The translations under genes and the position numbers were made by a program. From Ignavibacteria bacterium (lineage in GTDB: Bacteria; Bacteroidota; Ignavibacteria; Tepidaquicellales; OLB5), in assembly GCA_020852705.1 (NCBI GenBank), contig JADZAP010000040.1, positions 1-64,000 of the forward strand: a stretch of 64,000 bases of DNA. The letters are read 5' to 3'. Every line of letters starts with the position of its first letter. Positions within the stretch are counted from its first letter, which is position 1. Shown here in pieces: positions 56,101 to 64,000 of the stretch. The notes beneath the pieces were generated by a model, which had not been told where the DNA came from, made no database searches, and was given only the letters and a program-made list of their open reading frames with translations.

Positions 56101-56456
56101 ATTTTATTTAGAGCTTCGGGGGATGTTAATAGTAAAAATTTCTTTTCAGAAGAAATGTTTTTAAGGGTTAATGAGAGAGGTGAAACTTCGGGTTCATATT
56201 CTTCATCAAAAGCACCAAGATATAAAGATAATGTATCGGTGCCAATCAGCAGATTTAGATCATCTTTTAACTTAAAAAGTTTATTTTGGTCACCTGAACA
56301 AAATACTGTTGTATTATTAAGCTCAAAAATTTGTGCAGTAATAAATGCATTTAATGAACCCCGAACACCGTTAAAGAACATAGCTTTTCCGCAGGAATTT
56401 TCAATTTCCCGGAAATTATCAGATGAAAAAATCTTATTTCTCAGGTTCTGAAGCAA
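53181..56456 (-). CDS. mfd: Transcription-repair coupling factor Mfd
   Basis: 1091 residues. Domain order: UvrB-homology N-terminal part (~1-330, GGIIDIFPENLNQPVRIEFFG), RNA-polymerase-interacting domain (~390-480, YGDFMVHQNYGIGKYAG), then a RecG-like helicase with Walker A CGDVGFGKTEVAVRAAF, DEEQ box LLIIDEEQRFGVKAKEKL, TATPIPRTLNFSLLG and QLRGRVGRSNLKSYAYLIT. The C-terminal TRCF domain (~residues 930-1080) follows. Mfd removes stalled RNA polymerase at DNA lesions and recruits UvrA. The gene for KsgA lies 38 bases upstream on the same strand. Confidence 0.96.
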   Translation of the reverse strand: MLQNLRNKIFSSDNFREIENSCGKAMFFNGVRGSLNAFITAQIFELNNTTVFCSGDQNKLFKLKDDLNLLIGTDTLSLYLGAFDEEYEPEVSPLSLTLKNISSEKKFLLLTSPEALNKIIITEEVFKKNTVSLLKNTQYCFDDLLTKLREFNFTRKKIVEEENDFAIRGGIIDIFPENLNQPVRIEFFGDTIESIREFDPVTQRSIAQLNSVEIFPSDNVLNSYNSSTEKLIDYFKEKTVFLLDEPDLIKENFPEIYFKIKNFECSYFSGFPLVKNVSIQDTEKEKLIEIFFNSKAQPLFNSNVKLFAENLKELIQLENDIFISCSDEFQLKRIKELLNEILNELELNKIKFLDNSFHEGFILPSAKTVLYTEHQVFSRYFKPAKKKKKFTGITFKELSTINYGDFMVHQNYGIGKYAGLKKLTTGSVEQEAVKLLYKDNDMVFVNLNSLHMIKKFSAQEGVTPKLNKLGGNEWDRIKQKTKKKIQEIARDLILLYSKRKSQQGFKFSADSVWQKELEASFIYEDTPDQTSATEDIKTDMESNHPMDRLVCGDVGFGKTEVAVRAAFKAVVDNKQAAVLVPTTILAEQHFNTFKDRLSPWATEVEHLSRFKSKKEQKAILEKLETGKINIIIGTHRLLSIDVHFKDLGLLIIDEEQRFGVKAKEKLKFLKENVDVLTLTATPIPRTLNFSLLGARDLSIINTPPKNRQPIHTEIINFDKKVISNAITRELQRNGQVYFVNDKIGKLEELAEIIEELVPFAKVSIVHGQMSPSQIENVMMRFLVKKSNVLLCTKIIESGLDIPSVNTIIINHADNFGLAELYQLRGRVGRSNLKSYAYLITPAQSSLTRQAIRRLHALEEFTELGSGMNLALKDLEIRGAGNLLGKEQSGFIGEIGFDMYMQILDEALEELKDTLPPETLHQETIKKLSENKKPKIKNVVVESDISMYIPETYIEDENIRLELYQKLSNTNSFNDLKDYKDEFIDRFGNLPEAVEALFSIIEVKLILSSLGFEKINISGNSLELFFDLNNEGIFSSGFFEKVLGMINKNFKNTSRVKQGKKSLSVQFKITTYENPSRKITEIRNFISKLTTI

Positions 56457-56494
56457 ATAACAAATTAATTATCTAATCCTGTTCAAACTATTTC

Positions 56495-57277
56495 TTAAAT
56501 GCTTAAATTATTACTTAGTTCTATAAATTTATCTATAGAAAGGTTTTCAGCTCTTAGAGAAAGATCAATACCGCATTTGCTTAAATCAACATTTAAATTT
56601 TTAAGTGAGTTTCTCAGAGTTTTTCTCCTGGTGTTAAATGCTGTTTTAACAAGTTTTCTGAAAAAACTAAAATCATTGATTTCATTTTCTTTTGAAATAT
56701 TAAAATCTAAATAAATTATTCTTGAATCAACTTTTGGTTTAGGATAAAAGCAGTTTCTTGAAACTTTAAATAAAAGTTTTGGTCTGCATATTACATTTAA
56801 AATAACAGTGGGAATGCCATACTCCTTGCTGTTTGGTTTTGCTGTAATACGCTGTGCAACTTCCTCCTGAATCATAAGTTGTGCATCATTTATTATATTC
56901 CGGTTATCTGCAAGTTTAAATATTATTGGAGTTGTTATATTATAAGGAATATTCCCTATAATTCTAAGTTTATTATCTCCATCTTTCAAATCTTTAAGGT
57001 TAATTTTTAGAAAGTCTTTATTAATTATCTGTAAATCCGGGAAATTGTAGTTAAGGATACCGCAATTAACACTATCAATTTCAATAACTTTCACGATTCG
57101 GGATTTCATAAGTAAATGTTTTGTTAAAGAACCTTTTCCGGGACCAATTTCTAATATTTGATCTTCTTCATTTATCAGAAAAGTATTAACAATATTTTTA
57201 CTTATATTTTCATCAATAAGATAATTTTGACCAAGTGATTTTTTAGGTCTTGGATTATTTGGTTTAAGTTCAGGCAA
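56495..57277 (-). CDS. rsmA: 16S rRNA dimethyladenosine transferase KsgA/RsmA
   Basis: 260 residues. The SAM-binding motif LEIGPGKGSLTKHLL and catalytic NIPYNITTPIIFKL are intact, preceded by the typical PKKSLGQNYLIDENI. The C-terminal rRNA-binding part includes FFRKLVKTAFNTRRKTLRNSL. KsgA dimethylates two adjacent adenines near the 3' end of 16S rRNA in ribosome maturation. It starts seven bases after the penicillin acylase gene ends. Confidence 0.96.
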   Translation of the reverse strand: MPELKPNNPRPKKSLGQNYLIDENISKNIVNTFLINEEDQILEIGPGKGSLTKHLLMKSRIVKVIEIDSVNCGILNYNFPDLQIINKDFLKINLKDLKDGDNKLRIIGNIPYNITTPIIFKLADNRNIINDAQLMIQEEVAQRITAKPNSKEYGIPTVILNVICRPKLLFKVSRNCFYPKPKVDSRIIYLDFNISKENEINDFSFFRKLVKTAFNTRRKTLRNSLKNLNVDLSKCGIDLSLRAENLSIDKFIELSNNLSI

Positions 57278-57284
57278 GATAAGT

Positions 57285-59882
57285 TCAGGGATTTAAAATG
57301 AGCAGGCTGTAATTTCTATCCAGCATTTCAAACTCGTTCATAAAATTTTTACGATAGTCGCCATAGCTCCACATCCTTGACTGGTCATTATAATGTTTAT
57401 CAACCGGCTGTCCCGACTGTCCGGTTGAATTAATTGTTAAAGGATGCTCTATATCCGCCAGATTTACTATCATTCGCATTGATGCACCAACAACAGTATT
57501 AAATTCACCTTTTAAAATAACATCACTGAAACGGTATTCAGTATTATTTACACTCGTCTGGTCGCCGCCTGTTTCAAACGGACCGATATTAAATGTTTTA
57601 TCAAGTGAACCAATATTACCCATTGGGTGATAAAACTTTACGTTATGAACAATTCCCCACAACCATGAATTTGGATCATTGTTGTTAAATTTTATTTTCA
57701 AAAACTCTGAAGCTTGTTCAATACTTTTTTTTACTATATCAAATTTAGATTCTTTATTAGGAGTATTAATATTATCGAACCATACATTATTATAATTTTT
57801 AATAATTAATTCTAATGAACGATAAGGCAGATTTTGAATTGTAATAAAATCATCAAAAACGTCAGAGCCAAGCTCATCTTCAAAAGTATTTTTAATTAAA
57901 AAAATCAGGAAAGTATTATAAATTGTGCCTGCAGAATTATCTTTTTTCATTTCACCGTTCCAGTTTTGTAAAGTTTTGACCATTGTTTCAATTTCTACTC
58001 CTGAATTGATGGAAAATGCAGTATCAAAACAAAATTTGCAAATATTTTTTGCGTAAGGTGATTCGTAGCTGTTAGCAAGAAGCTTAAAATCTTCCTGATC
58101 AAAAACCGTTTTATGCACTAAGTAGCTATTTATTTTATCGAATCTTGAAGACGGTTCCCATAAATATGAAATATAAAATTTTTCATGTTTATCTTTTAGC
58201 CATGTAAAAGGATTGGTATTTGCTGTTACTATATAACCTTCGGGAGGATTGAAAACCTCTGGTAATTTATCAAATTCAACAAATCCCTGCCAGTCAAGTT
58301 CATTTTCGCCGGGGAAAATATAACTGAAATTTGTATTGGTCTTTCTGATTGGTATCTTTCCGGCAGCGTGGTAACCAATATTTCCTGAAATATCAGCATA
58401 AATAAAATTTTGAGCAGGAGCATTAAAATCCTTTAATGCAGAAGTAAATTCCTCCCAGTTTTTTGAAGTATTGATTCCGTAAAAACATTTTACTTCATCA
58501 CTTAATTCAAAACCAGTCCATCGGAAGGTCATTAGTTTATCTTTATAGAATTTATCATTATTTTCATTCATGTCAGCAAAACCTCTGAGTTTTAAATCTG
58601 AAATAACGGGACCAATTTTTGTTATGTAAATAACAATATCAGTTTCCATTGAATCTTTAACTATGATCTTTTCTTTGATAGAATCAAGCTGAACCGATTG
58701 ATTGTTATAAATATATTTTCTTGAATTTGATGAGTCTCGTTTTAATATAATAAAATCATTATCATCATTCATAAGATTTGTTAAACCCCAGCTTATGTAT
58801 TTATTGTTACCAATAACAATTCCAGGAATACCGGGAAATGACATTCCGCGAACATCAAGTGTACCGCCTTTAAGGTAAATTTCATACCATCTTGAAGGGG
58901 CTTGCAGCGCAAGATGAGGATCATTAGCAAGTATTGGTTTGCCTTTTAATGAGCGGCTGCCAGAAACAACCCAGCTGTTGCTTCCTGTATGAGATACATT
59001 AATATTAAAAAATTTTCTGTATTGCCGGTCAGATTCAAAAAAATTATTGCCCAATTGAGCAACTTCTTTTAAATAATTAACATTTTCATTTTCAGCAGAA
59101 TTATTAACATCGGAGTTTAAGTTTAAGCCAATCTCATTGTTTTCTGATTTTTTCCTGAATATCTTTTTGTTTGCTGAAATATCATTTGTTGCATCTGTTG
59201 AGTCAAGTTTTTCTTCAACCGGCTTGCTGTAAATTGATATATTTGTATCAGGAAATATTTCGGCGGTTTTTTCAATGCCGGTTTTATTTAAAACCTCACC
59301 CATAATATAGTCTGTATACCAGGCAATATTAAGATCCCAAGCCATCATTCTTGCCAGCATAAGTGATTGTTCCGGTTTCCATAGTTCGGGGCGGTAATTA
59401 AGTGCATCAAACTCAATAGGCAGGTTTTTATAATTAGTTTCTATAAATTTGTTAACCCCTGCTGTATAAGAAGCAAGTATTTGCTGTGATTGAGGACTGA
59501 TATTTTTATACCAATAATATGCAAAACGGTAAATACCAATTGTCTTAAAAAGTTTATCAACTTCAATTAGTTTACTTCCAAATATTTCAGAAAGTCTGCC
59601 TTCAGCGACTCTCCTGGTTAAATCCATTTGCCAGAGTCTGTCTCTTGCATGAAGGTAACCTTGTGTAAAATATACATCTTCTTGATTTTGAGCAAAAACC
59701 TGAGGAACCCCAAAATCATCAAAATATACTTTTACAGGTTGTTTTAAGCCCGAAACAGCAATATTGCCGCTGGATTGATAAAAAGATTGTTTTGAAATAT
59801 TATTAAACAATAAGCCAAGAATAATAATTAAAGGGATTATTACAATAAGCAGACCTAGAAACGTTTTAGCAAATTTATTCAT
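57285..59882 (-). CDS. Penicillin acylase family N-terminal nucleophile hydrolase
   Basis: 865 residues. An N-terminal membrane/signal segment (FLGLLIVIIPLIIILGLLF) is followed by the alpha chain with the family start VYFDDFGVPQVFAQNQEDVYF and RLWQMDLTRRVAEGRLSEIFG. The autoproteolytic junction and nucleophile is S301 in HTGSNSWVVSGSRS; further on ANDPHLALQAPSRWYEI fits the family. These enzymes cleave amide bonds, including penicillins and N-acyl homoserine lactones; the natural substrate here is unknown. Likely periplasmic. It is first in the transcript acylase-ksgA-mfd. Confidence 0.92.
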   Translation of the reverse strand: MNKFAKTFLGLLIVIIPLIIILGLLFNNISKQSFYQSSGNIAVSGLKQPVKVYFDDFGVPQVFAQNQEDVYFTQGYLHARDRLWQMDLTRRVAEGRLSEIFGSKLIEVDKLFKTIGIYRFAYYWYKNISPQSQQILASYTAGVNKFIETNYKNLPIEFDALNYRPELWKPEQSLMLARMMAWDLNIAWYTDYIMGEVLNKTGIEKTAEIFPDTNISIYSKPVEEKLDSTDATNDISANKKIFRKKSENNEIGLNLNSDVNNSAENENVNYLKEVAQLGNNFFESDRQYRKFFNINVSHTGSNSWVVSGSRSLKGKPILANDPHLALQAPSRWYEIYLKGGTLDVRGMSFPGIPGIVIGNNKYISWGLTNLMNDDNDFIILKRDSSNSRKYIYNNQSVQLDSIKEKIIVKDSMETDIVIYITKIGPVISDLKLRGFADMNENNDKFYKDKLMTFRWTGFELSDEVKCFYGINTSKNWEEFTSALKDFNAPAQNFIYADISGNIGYHAAGKIPIRKTNTNFSYIFPGENELDWQGFVEFDKLPEVFNPPEGYIVTANTNPFTWLKDKHEKFYISYLWEPSSRFDKINSYLVHKTVFDQEDFKLLANSYESPYAKNICKFCFDTAFSINSGVEIETMVKTLQNWNGEMKKDNSAGTIYNTFLIFLIKNTFEDELGSDVFDDFITIQNLPYRSLELIIKNYNNVWFDNINTPNKESKFDIVKKSIEQASEFLKIKFNNNDPNSWLWGIVHNVKFYHPMGNIGSLDKTFNIGPFETGGDQTSVNNTEYRFSDVILKGEFNTVVGASMRMIVNLADIEHPLTINSTGQSGQPVDKHYNDQSRMWSYGDYRKNFMNEFEMLDRNYSLLILNP

Positions 59883-59991
59883 TTATATATATACAAATAT
59901 AACCATATTACATTTGAACTTAAATTCTTATTTTAGAACCGTATATAAAAAAATTATAATCCATCTCAAAAATAATTATTGGGAGATAAAT

Positions 59992-61065
59992 ATGAAAAAA
60001 TCAGTATTTTTAACAGCCCTATTTATAATATTAAGCAGTTCTGCATATTCTCAAGTTGATTTCAAAAAAGGTTCTGTATCTGATGTGCTTGCAATGGCAA
60101 AGGAACAGAAAAAGTTAGTTATGGTTGATGTAATGACAGACTGGTGCAAATGGTGTATTGAGCTTGATAACAAGGTGTATGCCAAAAAGGATGTATATGA
60201 GTTTGCAAATGCAAACCAGATAAATTATAAAATTGATGCTGAAAAAGGTGAAGGTATAGATTTTGCAAAAAAATACAAGATAGCTGGATTTCCTTCTATC
60301 CTTTTTCTTGATGGTGAGGGAAATGAAATTGACAGAATTTACGGCTACGTTCCTGCAAAAGATTTTCTTGAGATGATGAAAGATTATAATAAAGGAGTGA
60401 ATACATTTACCTATCTTAAGAGTGAGGTTGAAAAAAACCCAACAGATATAGATGCTTCTTTAAAACTTGCTGATAAATATTTAATGTACAGCGAAAACGA
60501 TAAAGCAAAAGAGCTGCTGAAAAAAATAATAGATATGGATGGTTCTAATGCAAGCGGAAAAACAGATGATGCAAAATTTAGATTAATAAGTTTTTCTGAA
60601 AAAGATGAGAAAATTAATGAATTAAAAGCATTTATTAAAGATAATCCCGCTAGTGATCAATTGAAAGATGCCAATATAACACTTGCTGAAACCTATTTTT
60701 ACGAAATGAATGATCTTGAAAATTCAGAGCAGGTTTTCAAAAATCTTTTAAGTAATTATCCTGGAGATGAATTTGTGAACTCAAGCTATGGAACGTTTAT
60801 GAATCAGCGTGCAATGGGTTTAGCCGATAAGGGAACCGGAGAGGAAGATTATAAAAAAGGTTTAAGTTTTATTAAAACTGCTTTAGATTATGTATCCGGG
60901 TCAGTGAATGAAGGGAGTTCGTATTATATACAATCAAAACTATACTATAATCTTAAAGATTATTCCAAAGCAAATGAATCAATAGATAAGGCTATAAAGA
61001 TTTTTGACAGAAAACTGTACCGTGAACAAAAGGATAAAATAGAAAAACAATTATCAGAAATGTGA
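59992..61065 (+). CDS. Thioredoxin-fold protein with TPR repeats
   Basis: 357 residues from the ATG at 59992, chosen because a GGGAG site lies eight bases upstream and a signal peptide follows (MKKSVFLTALFIILSSSAYS). The thioredoxin-like domain (~residues 20-140) has the redox motif C52-K-W-C55 in MTDWCKWCIEL and cis-Pro region IAGFPSILFLDGEG. Then come tetratricopeptide-like helices (~155-340). Predicted periplasmic thiol-disulphide protein; partner unknown. It overlaps the next gene by one base (TGATG). Confidence 0.88.
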   Translation: MKKSVFLTALFIILSSSAYSQVDFKKGSVSDVLAMAKEQKKLVMVDVMTDWCKWCIELDNKVYAKKDVYEFANANQINYKIDAEKGEGIDFAKKYKIAGFPSILFLDGEGNEIDRIYGYVPAKDFLEMMKDYNKGVNTFTYLKSEVEKNPTDIDASLKLADKYLMYSENDKAKELLKKIIDMDGSNASGKTDDAKFRLISFSEKDEKINELKAFIKDNPASDQLKDANITLAETYFYEMNDLENSEQVFKNLLSNYPGDEFVNSSYGTFMNQRAMGLADKGTGEEDYKKGLSFIKTALDYVSGSVNEGSSYYIQSKLYYNLKDYSKANESIDKAIKIFDRKLYREQKDKIEKQLSEM

Positions 61066-61481
61066 TGAAAAGAACTGTTGTTTATGTATTCAAAGTCTTT
61101 GCATTAATTGTATTCTTTGCTATTGTTTACCAATTAGTTAACAGTTCGTTGGATATTTACAATAACTTTGCGTATGATAAAGCTGTTCTTAGGTCAACTC
61201 CTTATGGTTACATTCCTCTTCTGGATAATCCGTTTAATTACAACAGTGTGAATTCAAATGTTAAGGGCGGAGATTATGTATATGTTGAAAATTGGGAATC
61301 TGCTGATAACGGAAGAATAGTTTTTGCAAAAGTAAGATCAAAATTAAATACCGGTTATATAAATAACCGGCTATTAGTAGAAGCAAATATTAATATAATA
61401 CCTATATTTTCTGTATTAATGCTTTTTGGTATATTCACATATATTTTAAGAAAACTTTTTTTTAGACTTCATATAATTTAA
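61065..61481 (+). CDS. Small two-helix membrane protein, function unknown
   Basis: About 138 residues from the ATG at 61065; a GTG three bases earlier is also in frame. There is a membrane helix at each end (VFKVFALIVFFAIVYQLV; NIIPIFSVLMLFGIFTYIL) and a small soluble domain between them that looks beta-rich (GDYVYVENWESADNGRIVFA). No family was recognised. Its overlap with the thioredoxin-TPR gene suggests coupled translation. Confidence 0.6.
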   Translation: MKRTVVYVFKVFALIVFFAIVYQLVNSSLDIYNNFAYDKAVLRSTPYGYIPLLDNPFNYNSVNSNVKGGDYVYVENWESADNGRIVFAKVRSKLNTGYINNRLLVEANINIIPIFSVLMLFGIFTYILRKLFFRLHII

Positions 61482-61508
61482 TTTTAAAAACTATAAATAA
61501 GTTAAAAA

Positions 61509-61766
61509 TTGTATTCTGCAAAAATTAAAGTAACATTACGAAAATCTATCCTTGACCCGCAGGGTAAAGCAGTTGAGCACTCTATTCAAAGTTTAGGATA
61601 TAATAATATACTTGATACCAGAATTGGTAAATATATTGAACTTAAAATTAACACTTCATCTGATGAAGAAGCCAGAATTATTACAGATGAAGTTTGCAAG
61701 AAACTTCTTGCAAATCCCGTAATGGAAGATTATAATTTTGAGGTTGCAAATATAAACGATAAATAA
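61509..61766 (+). CDS. purS: Phosphoribosylformylglycinamidine synthase subunit PurS
   Basis: 85 residues, normal PurS length, apparently starting with TTG (61509). Features are AKIKVTLRKSILDPQGKAV, SLGYNNILDTRIGKYIELKI and CKKLLANPVMEDYNFEV. PurS links the amidotransferase PurQ to the synthetase PurL in purine synthesis. PurQ follows 14 bases downstream; purL is not in the window. Confidence 0.93.
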   Translation: MYSAKIKVTLRKSILDPQGKAVEHSIQSLGYNNILDTRIGKYIELKINTSSDEEARIITDEVCKKLLANPVMEDYNFEVANINDK

Positions 61767-61780
61767 GAAATATAATATAA

Positions 61781-62467
61781 GTGAGTAAAGCAAAGTTTGG
61801 CGTTGTGGTTTTTCCGGGTTCCAATTGTGACCATGATGCATATAATACATTAAAAAATATATTAAATCAGGATACTGAATACCTATGGCATAAAAACAGT
61901 ACAATTGGAAACAGGAATGTAATCATATTGCCAGGCGGATTTTCATACGGTGATTACTTAAGGTGCGGTGCTATTGCAAGGTTTTCTCCCATAATGAAAG
62001 ATGTCATAAGGCATGCTTCAAATGGCGGGATAGTAATTGGGGTGTGTAACGGATTTCAGATACTTTGTGAAGCAGGATTGCTGCCGGGTGCCCTGTTGCG
62101 TAATGCCAGCCTGAAGTTTGTATGTAAAAATGTCAAATTGAAAATTGAAAACAAAAATTCCATTTTTACCAGTGCATTTTCCGAAAATCCAGAATTCAAA
62201 ACCGGCAAACTGACTGTACCGGTTGCTCACGGTGACGGCAATTACATTTGTGATTCAGATACTCTTAAAATGCTTAATGAAAACAATCAGGTTGTTTTTA
62301 GGTATGAAACAAATCCTAATGGCTCAACTGATAATATTGCAGGGTTAATGAATAAACAGGGAAATATTCTTGGTATGATGCCTCATCCAGAAAGAGCAAG
62401 TGAGCAAATAGTTGGTCTTAATGACGGAAGATACCTGTTTGAAAGTGTAATAAATTCAATAAATTAA
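61781..62467 (+). CDS. purQ: Phosphoribosylformylglycinamidine synthase subunit PurQ
   Basis: 228 residues starting at GTG (61781). It is a class I glutamine amidotransferase: nucleophile Cys in [19 protein letters not shown], His/Glu in MMPHPERAS, and the PurQ-specific start [17 protein letters not shown]. It supplies ammonia to PurL for FGAM synthesis and acts with PurS upstream. Confidence 0.96.
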   Translation: MSKAKFGVVVFPGSNCDHDAYNTLKNILNQDTEYLWHKNSTIGNRNVIILPGGFSYGDYLRCGAIARFSPIMKDVIRHASNGGIVIGVCNGFQILCEAGLLPGALLRNASLKFVCKNVKLKIENKNSIFTSAFSENPEFKTGKLTVPVAHGDGNYICDSDTLKMLNENNQVVFRYETNPNGSTDNIAGLMNKQGNILGMMPHPERASEQIVGLNDGRYLFESVINSIN

Positions 62468-62512
62468 CTTATTTTTTTTTAAAAAAAAGACGGAAACTGT
62501 TTTACATATTTT

Positions 62513-62573
62513 TTTATTAGCAGTAAATTTATATTTAACTTAAAGTTTAGCCAGTAAATTATTTAACTTAAAA
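62513..62573. repeat. Imperfect tandem repeat upstream of tatA
   Basis: CAGTAAATT-TATTTAACTTAAA occurs twice, at 62521-62544 and 62552-62573 (period 31 bases), each preceded by ttag. A small hairpin tccgc/gcgga (62579-62583/62592-62596) and a GGAG ribosome site (62600-62603) follow before tatA. It could be a paired regulator site or a duplicated promoter segment. Confidence 0.5.
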
Positions 62574-62609
62574 TTAAATCCGCAAAATTAAGCGGAAATG
62601 GAGTAAAAT

Positions 62610-62795
62610 ATGTTCGGTTTAGGACCGCAGGAAATTATTCTGATTTGTATTGTAATACTGGTTCTTTTTGGGGCAAAAAAGATTCCCGAGCTAATGTCAG
62701 GTCTTGGCAAAGGCATGCGTGAATTCAAAAAAGCTTCTAAAGATATTGAATCTGAAATAAGCAATACAACTTCAGAGGAGAAGAAGACAAGCTGA
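62610..62795 (+). CDS. tatA: Twin-arginine translocase subunit TatA/TatE
   Basis: 61 residues: a short N-terminal region (FGLGPQEI), one membrane helix ([11 protein letters not shown]), the hinge [20 protein letters not shown] and a charged amphipathic tail. TatA oligomers form the channel for folded proteins with twin-arginine signals at the inner membrane. tatB and tatC are not adjacent. gatA begins 25 bases downstream. Confidence 0.94.
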   Translation: MFGLGPQEIILICIVILVLFGAKKIPELMSGLGKGMREFKKASKDIESEISNTTSEEKKTS

Positions 62796-62820
62796 ATATA
62801 TCAGCTATTGGGAATTAAAT

Positions 62821-64000
62821 ATGTATAATGATTACGCTGCTTTGAAAAAAGAGCTTTATGCCGGTAATGTTACCTGCACTGAAGTTGTAAGGTATTATTT
62901 AGATAATATAAACAAAGGAAAGCATTTAAACGCTTTCCTTTTAGTGTTAGAAACGGAAGCACTTAGACAAGCCTCTGAAATTGACTTAAAAATAAGATCC
63001 GGAAATGCAGGTAAACTTGCAGGAATGGTAATTGCCGTAAAGGATGTACTTTCATTGAAAGGCTATAAACTTACCTGTGGTTCAAAAATACTGCAGAATT
63101 TTGAAGCTCTTTATACAGCAAGTGCTATACAGCGGTTAATAGATGAAGATGCAGTAATTATAGGTAAAACAAATTGTGATGAATTTGCAATGGGTTCATC
63201 TAATGAAAACTCGGCATACGGAAATGTTCTGAATCCGGCAGATAATTCCTGTGTTCCGGGCGGTTCTTCGGGAGGCAGTGCTGCAGCAGTAGCTGCTGAT
63301 ATGTGCATGGTATCAATTGGTACAGATACAGGCGGCTCAATTCGGCAGCCAGCTTCATTTTGCGGTGTGGTAGGCTTAAAACCTACATACGGAAGGATAT
63401 CACGTTACGGACTTACTGCTTTTGCATCATCATTTGATACAATTGGTCCGTTTGCAAGAAATGTTAGTGATGCGGCACTTGCACTTGAAGTTATGTCTGG
63501 TTTAGATAAAAATGATTCTACTTCTGCCAATAAAAATAAGGAAGATTATATTTCAAAAATACATGAATTTTCTGCAGGAAAAATCAAGGTTGGTATAATT
63601 GCTGATCTTGATGAATCTGGGTTACAGCACGAAATTAAAGAAAGTATGAATAAAGCTGTTGAACAAATTAAATCATCTGGTGCAGAAATAATCCCAATTG
63701 AATTGCCAAATTTGAAATACTCCATACAAGCATATTATATTTTAACTACAGCCGAGGCATCAAGCAATCTTGCCCGATACGATGGGGCGAGATACGGTAC
63801 AAGGTCAAAAGATGCAAAAGTTCTTGAAGATATGTATGTGAACTCAAGGTCTGAAGGATTTGGAATGGAAGTAAAGCGAAGAATTATGCTTGGAACTTAT
63901 GTGCTTTCACACGGTTATTATGACGCATATTATAAAAAAGCACAAAGATTAAGAAGACTGATAAAGAATGATTTTAAAAAGGTGTATGATAAAGTTGATT
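62821..64000 (+). CDS. gatA: Asp-tRNA(Asn)/Glu-tRNA(Gln) amidotransferase subunit A (partial)
   Basis: The first 393 codons are present; the gene runs off the right edge (family length about 480). The amidase signature is complete: GMVIAVKDVLS (catalytic Lys), PGGSSGGSAAAVAADMCMVS and GTDTGGSIRQPASFCGVVGLKPTYG (the two Ser of the triad). GatA releases ammonia from glutamine for transamidation of misacylated tRNA together with GatB and GatC. Neither of those is in the window. Confidence 0.95.
   Translation, partial: MYNDYAALKKELYAGNVTCTEVVRYYLDNINKGKHLNAFLLVLETEALRQASEIDLKIRSGNAGKLAGMVIAVKDVLSLKGYKLTCGSKILQNFEALYTASAIQRLIDEDAVIIGKTNCDEFAMGSSNENSAYGNVLNPADNSCVPGGSSGGSAAAVAADMCMVSIGTDTGGSIRQPASFCGVVGLKPTYGRISRYGLTAFASSFDTIGPFARNVSDAALALEVMSGLDKNDSTSANKNKEDYISKIHEFSAGKIKVGIIADLDESGLQHEIKESMNKAVEQIKSSGAEIIPIELPNLKYSIQAYYILTTAEASSNLARYDGARYGTRSKDAKVLEDMYVNSRSEGFGMEVKRRIMLGTYVLSHGYYDAYYKKAQRLRRLIKNDFKKVYDKVD

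Noticed and set aside
61351-61370. Perfect 8-bp hairpin ccggttat/ataaccgg
   Set aside because: Lies inside the small membrane protein gene with no T run; likely coding coincidence (NTGYINNR).

Overview
The window is AT-rich DNA with very dense gene packing. It almost certainly comes from the Ignavibacteria / Kryptonia-like part of the Bacteroidetes-Chlorobi group. The main evidence is nine complete secreted proteins, plus the tail of a tenth at the left edge, that end in a type IX secretion (T9SS) sorting domain with the signature 'NYPNPFNPxTKI'. Other support is Bacteroidetes-style promoter elements (TAnnTTTG) and the gene set (PurS/PurQ as separate small subunits, SdhAB, Obg, FtsY, MutL, Mfd). 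No rRNA, tRNA, CRISPR array or insertion sequence was recognised. Base composition and phylogeny were judged by eye, not computed.

Layout. (1) 1-8052: a run of T9SS cargo on the + strand (three tandem Kelch-type propeller proteins, then an FG-GAP/ASPIC protein), followed by a vanadium-haloperoxidase-like protein, with hairpin terminators between transcription units. (2) 8066-18786, minus strand: a surface-polysaccharide locus. It holds a PLP aminotransferase, a polyprenyl-phosphate sugar transferase, an oxidoreductase, an acetyltransferase, a heptose-type GHMP kinase, an epimerase, a GmhA-like isomerase and a Wzi-like outer-membrane protein, ending with an M20 amidohydrolase and a DoxX-like membrane protein. 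(3) 18911-25619: TerC-like protein, small lipoprotein, FtsY, MutL, HAD-like protein and MFS transporter. (4) 25766-34506: a second T9SS block (beta-helix protein with a frameshifted tail, sortilin/BNR propeller, M14 carboxypeptidase, M43 metalloprotease), then a PQQ-type propeller lipoprotein and a PEGA-domain protein. (5) 36438-45786, minus strand: esterase, SurE, Obg, an unrecognised protein, SdhB, SdhA, a trypsin-TPR chimera and an enoyl-CoA hydratase. (6) 45862-48853: a two-gene island with an Eco57I/TaqI-like adenine methyltransferase overlapping an unrecognised 219-residue protein. (7) 48933-59882, minus strand: zinc-ribbon protein, TPR protein, EamA transporter, T9SS SBBP propeller, Mfd, KsgA and penicillin acylase. 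(8) 59992-64000, plus strand: thioredoxin-TPR protein, small membrane protein, PurS, PurQ, TatA and the 5' part of GatA.

The points most worth a second look are: the methyltransferase plus unknown-partner island; an oxidoreductase whose conserved Rossmann N-terminus has no ATG/GTG/TTG start and lies in frame behind the upstream gene's stop codon; a T9SS cargo whose last sorting-domain residues are one base out of frame; a GC-rich dispersed-repeat-like palindrome; and several unusual domain combinations (protease-TPR, duplicated DoxX, zinc ribbon plus solenoid).
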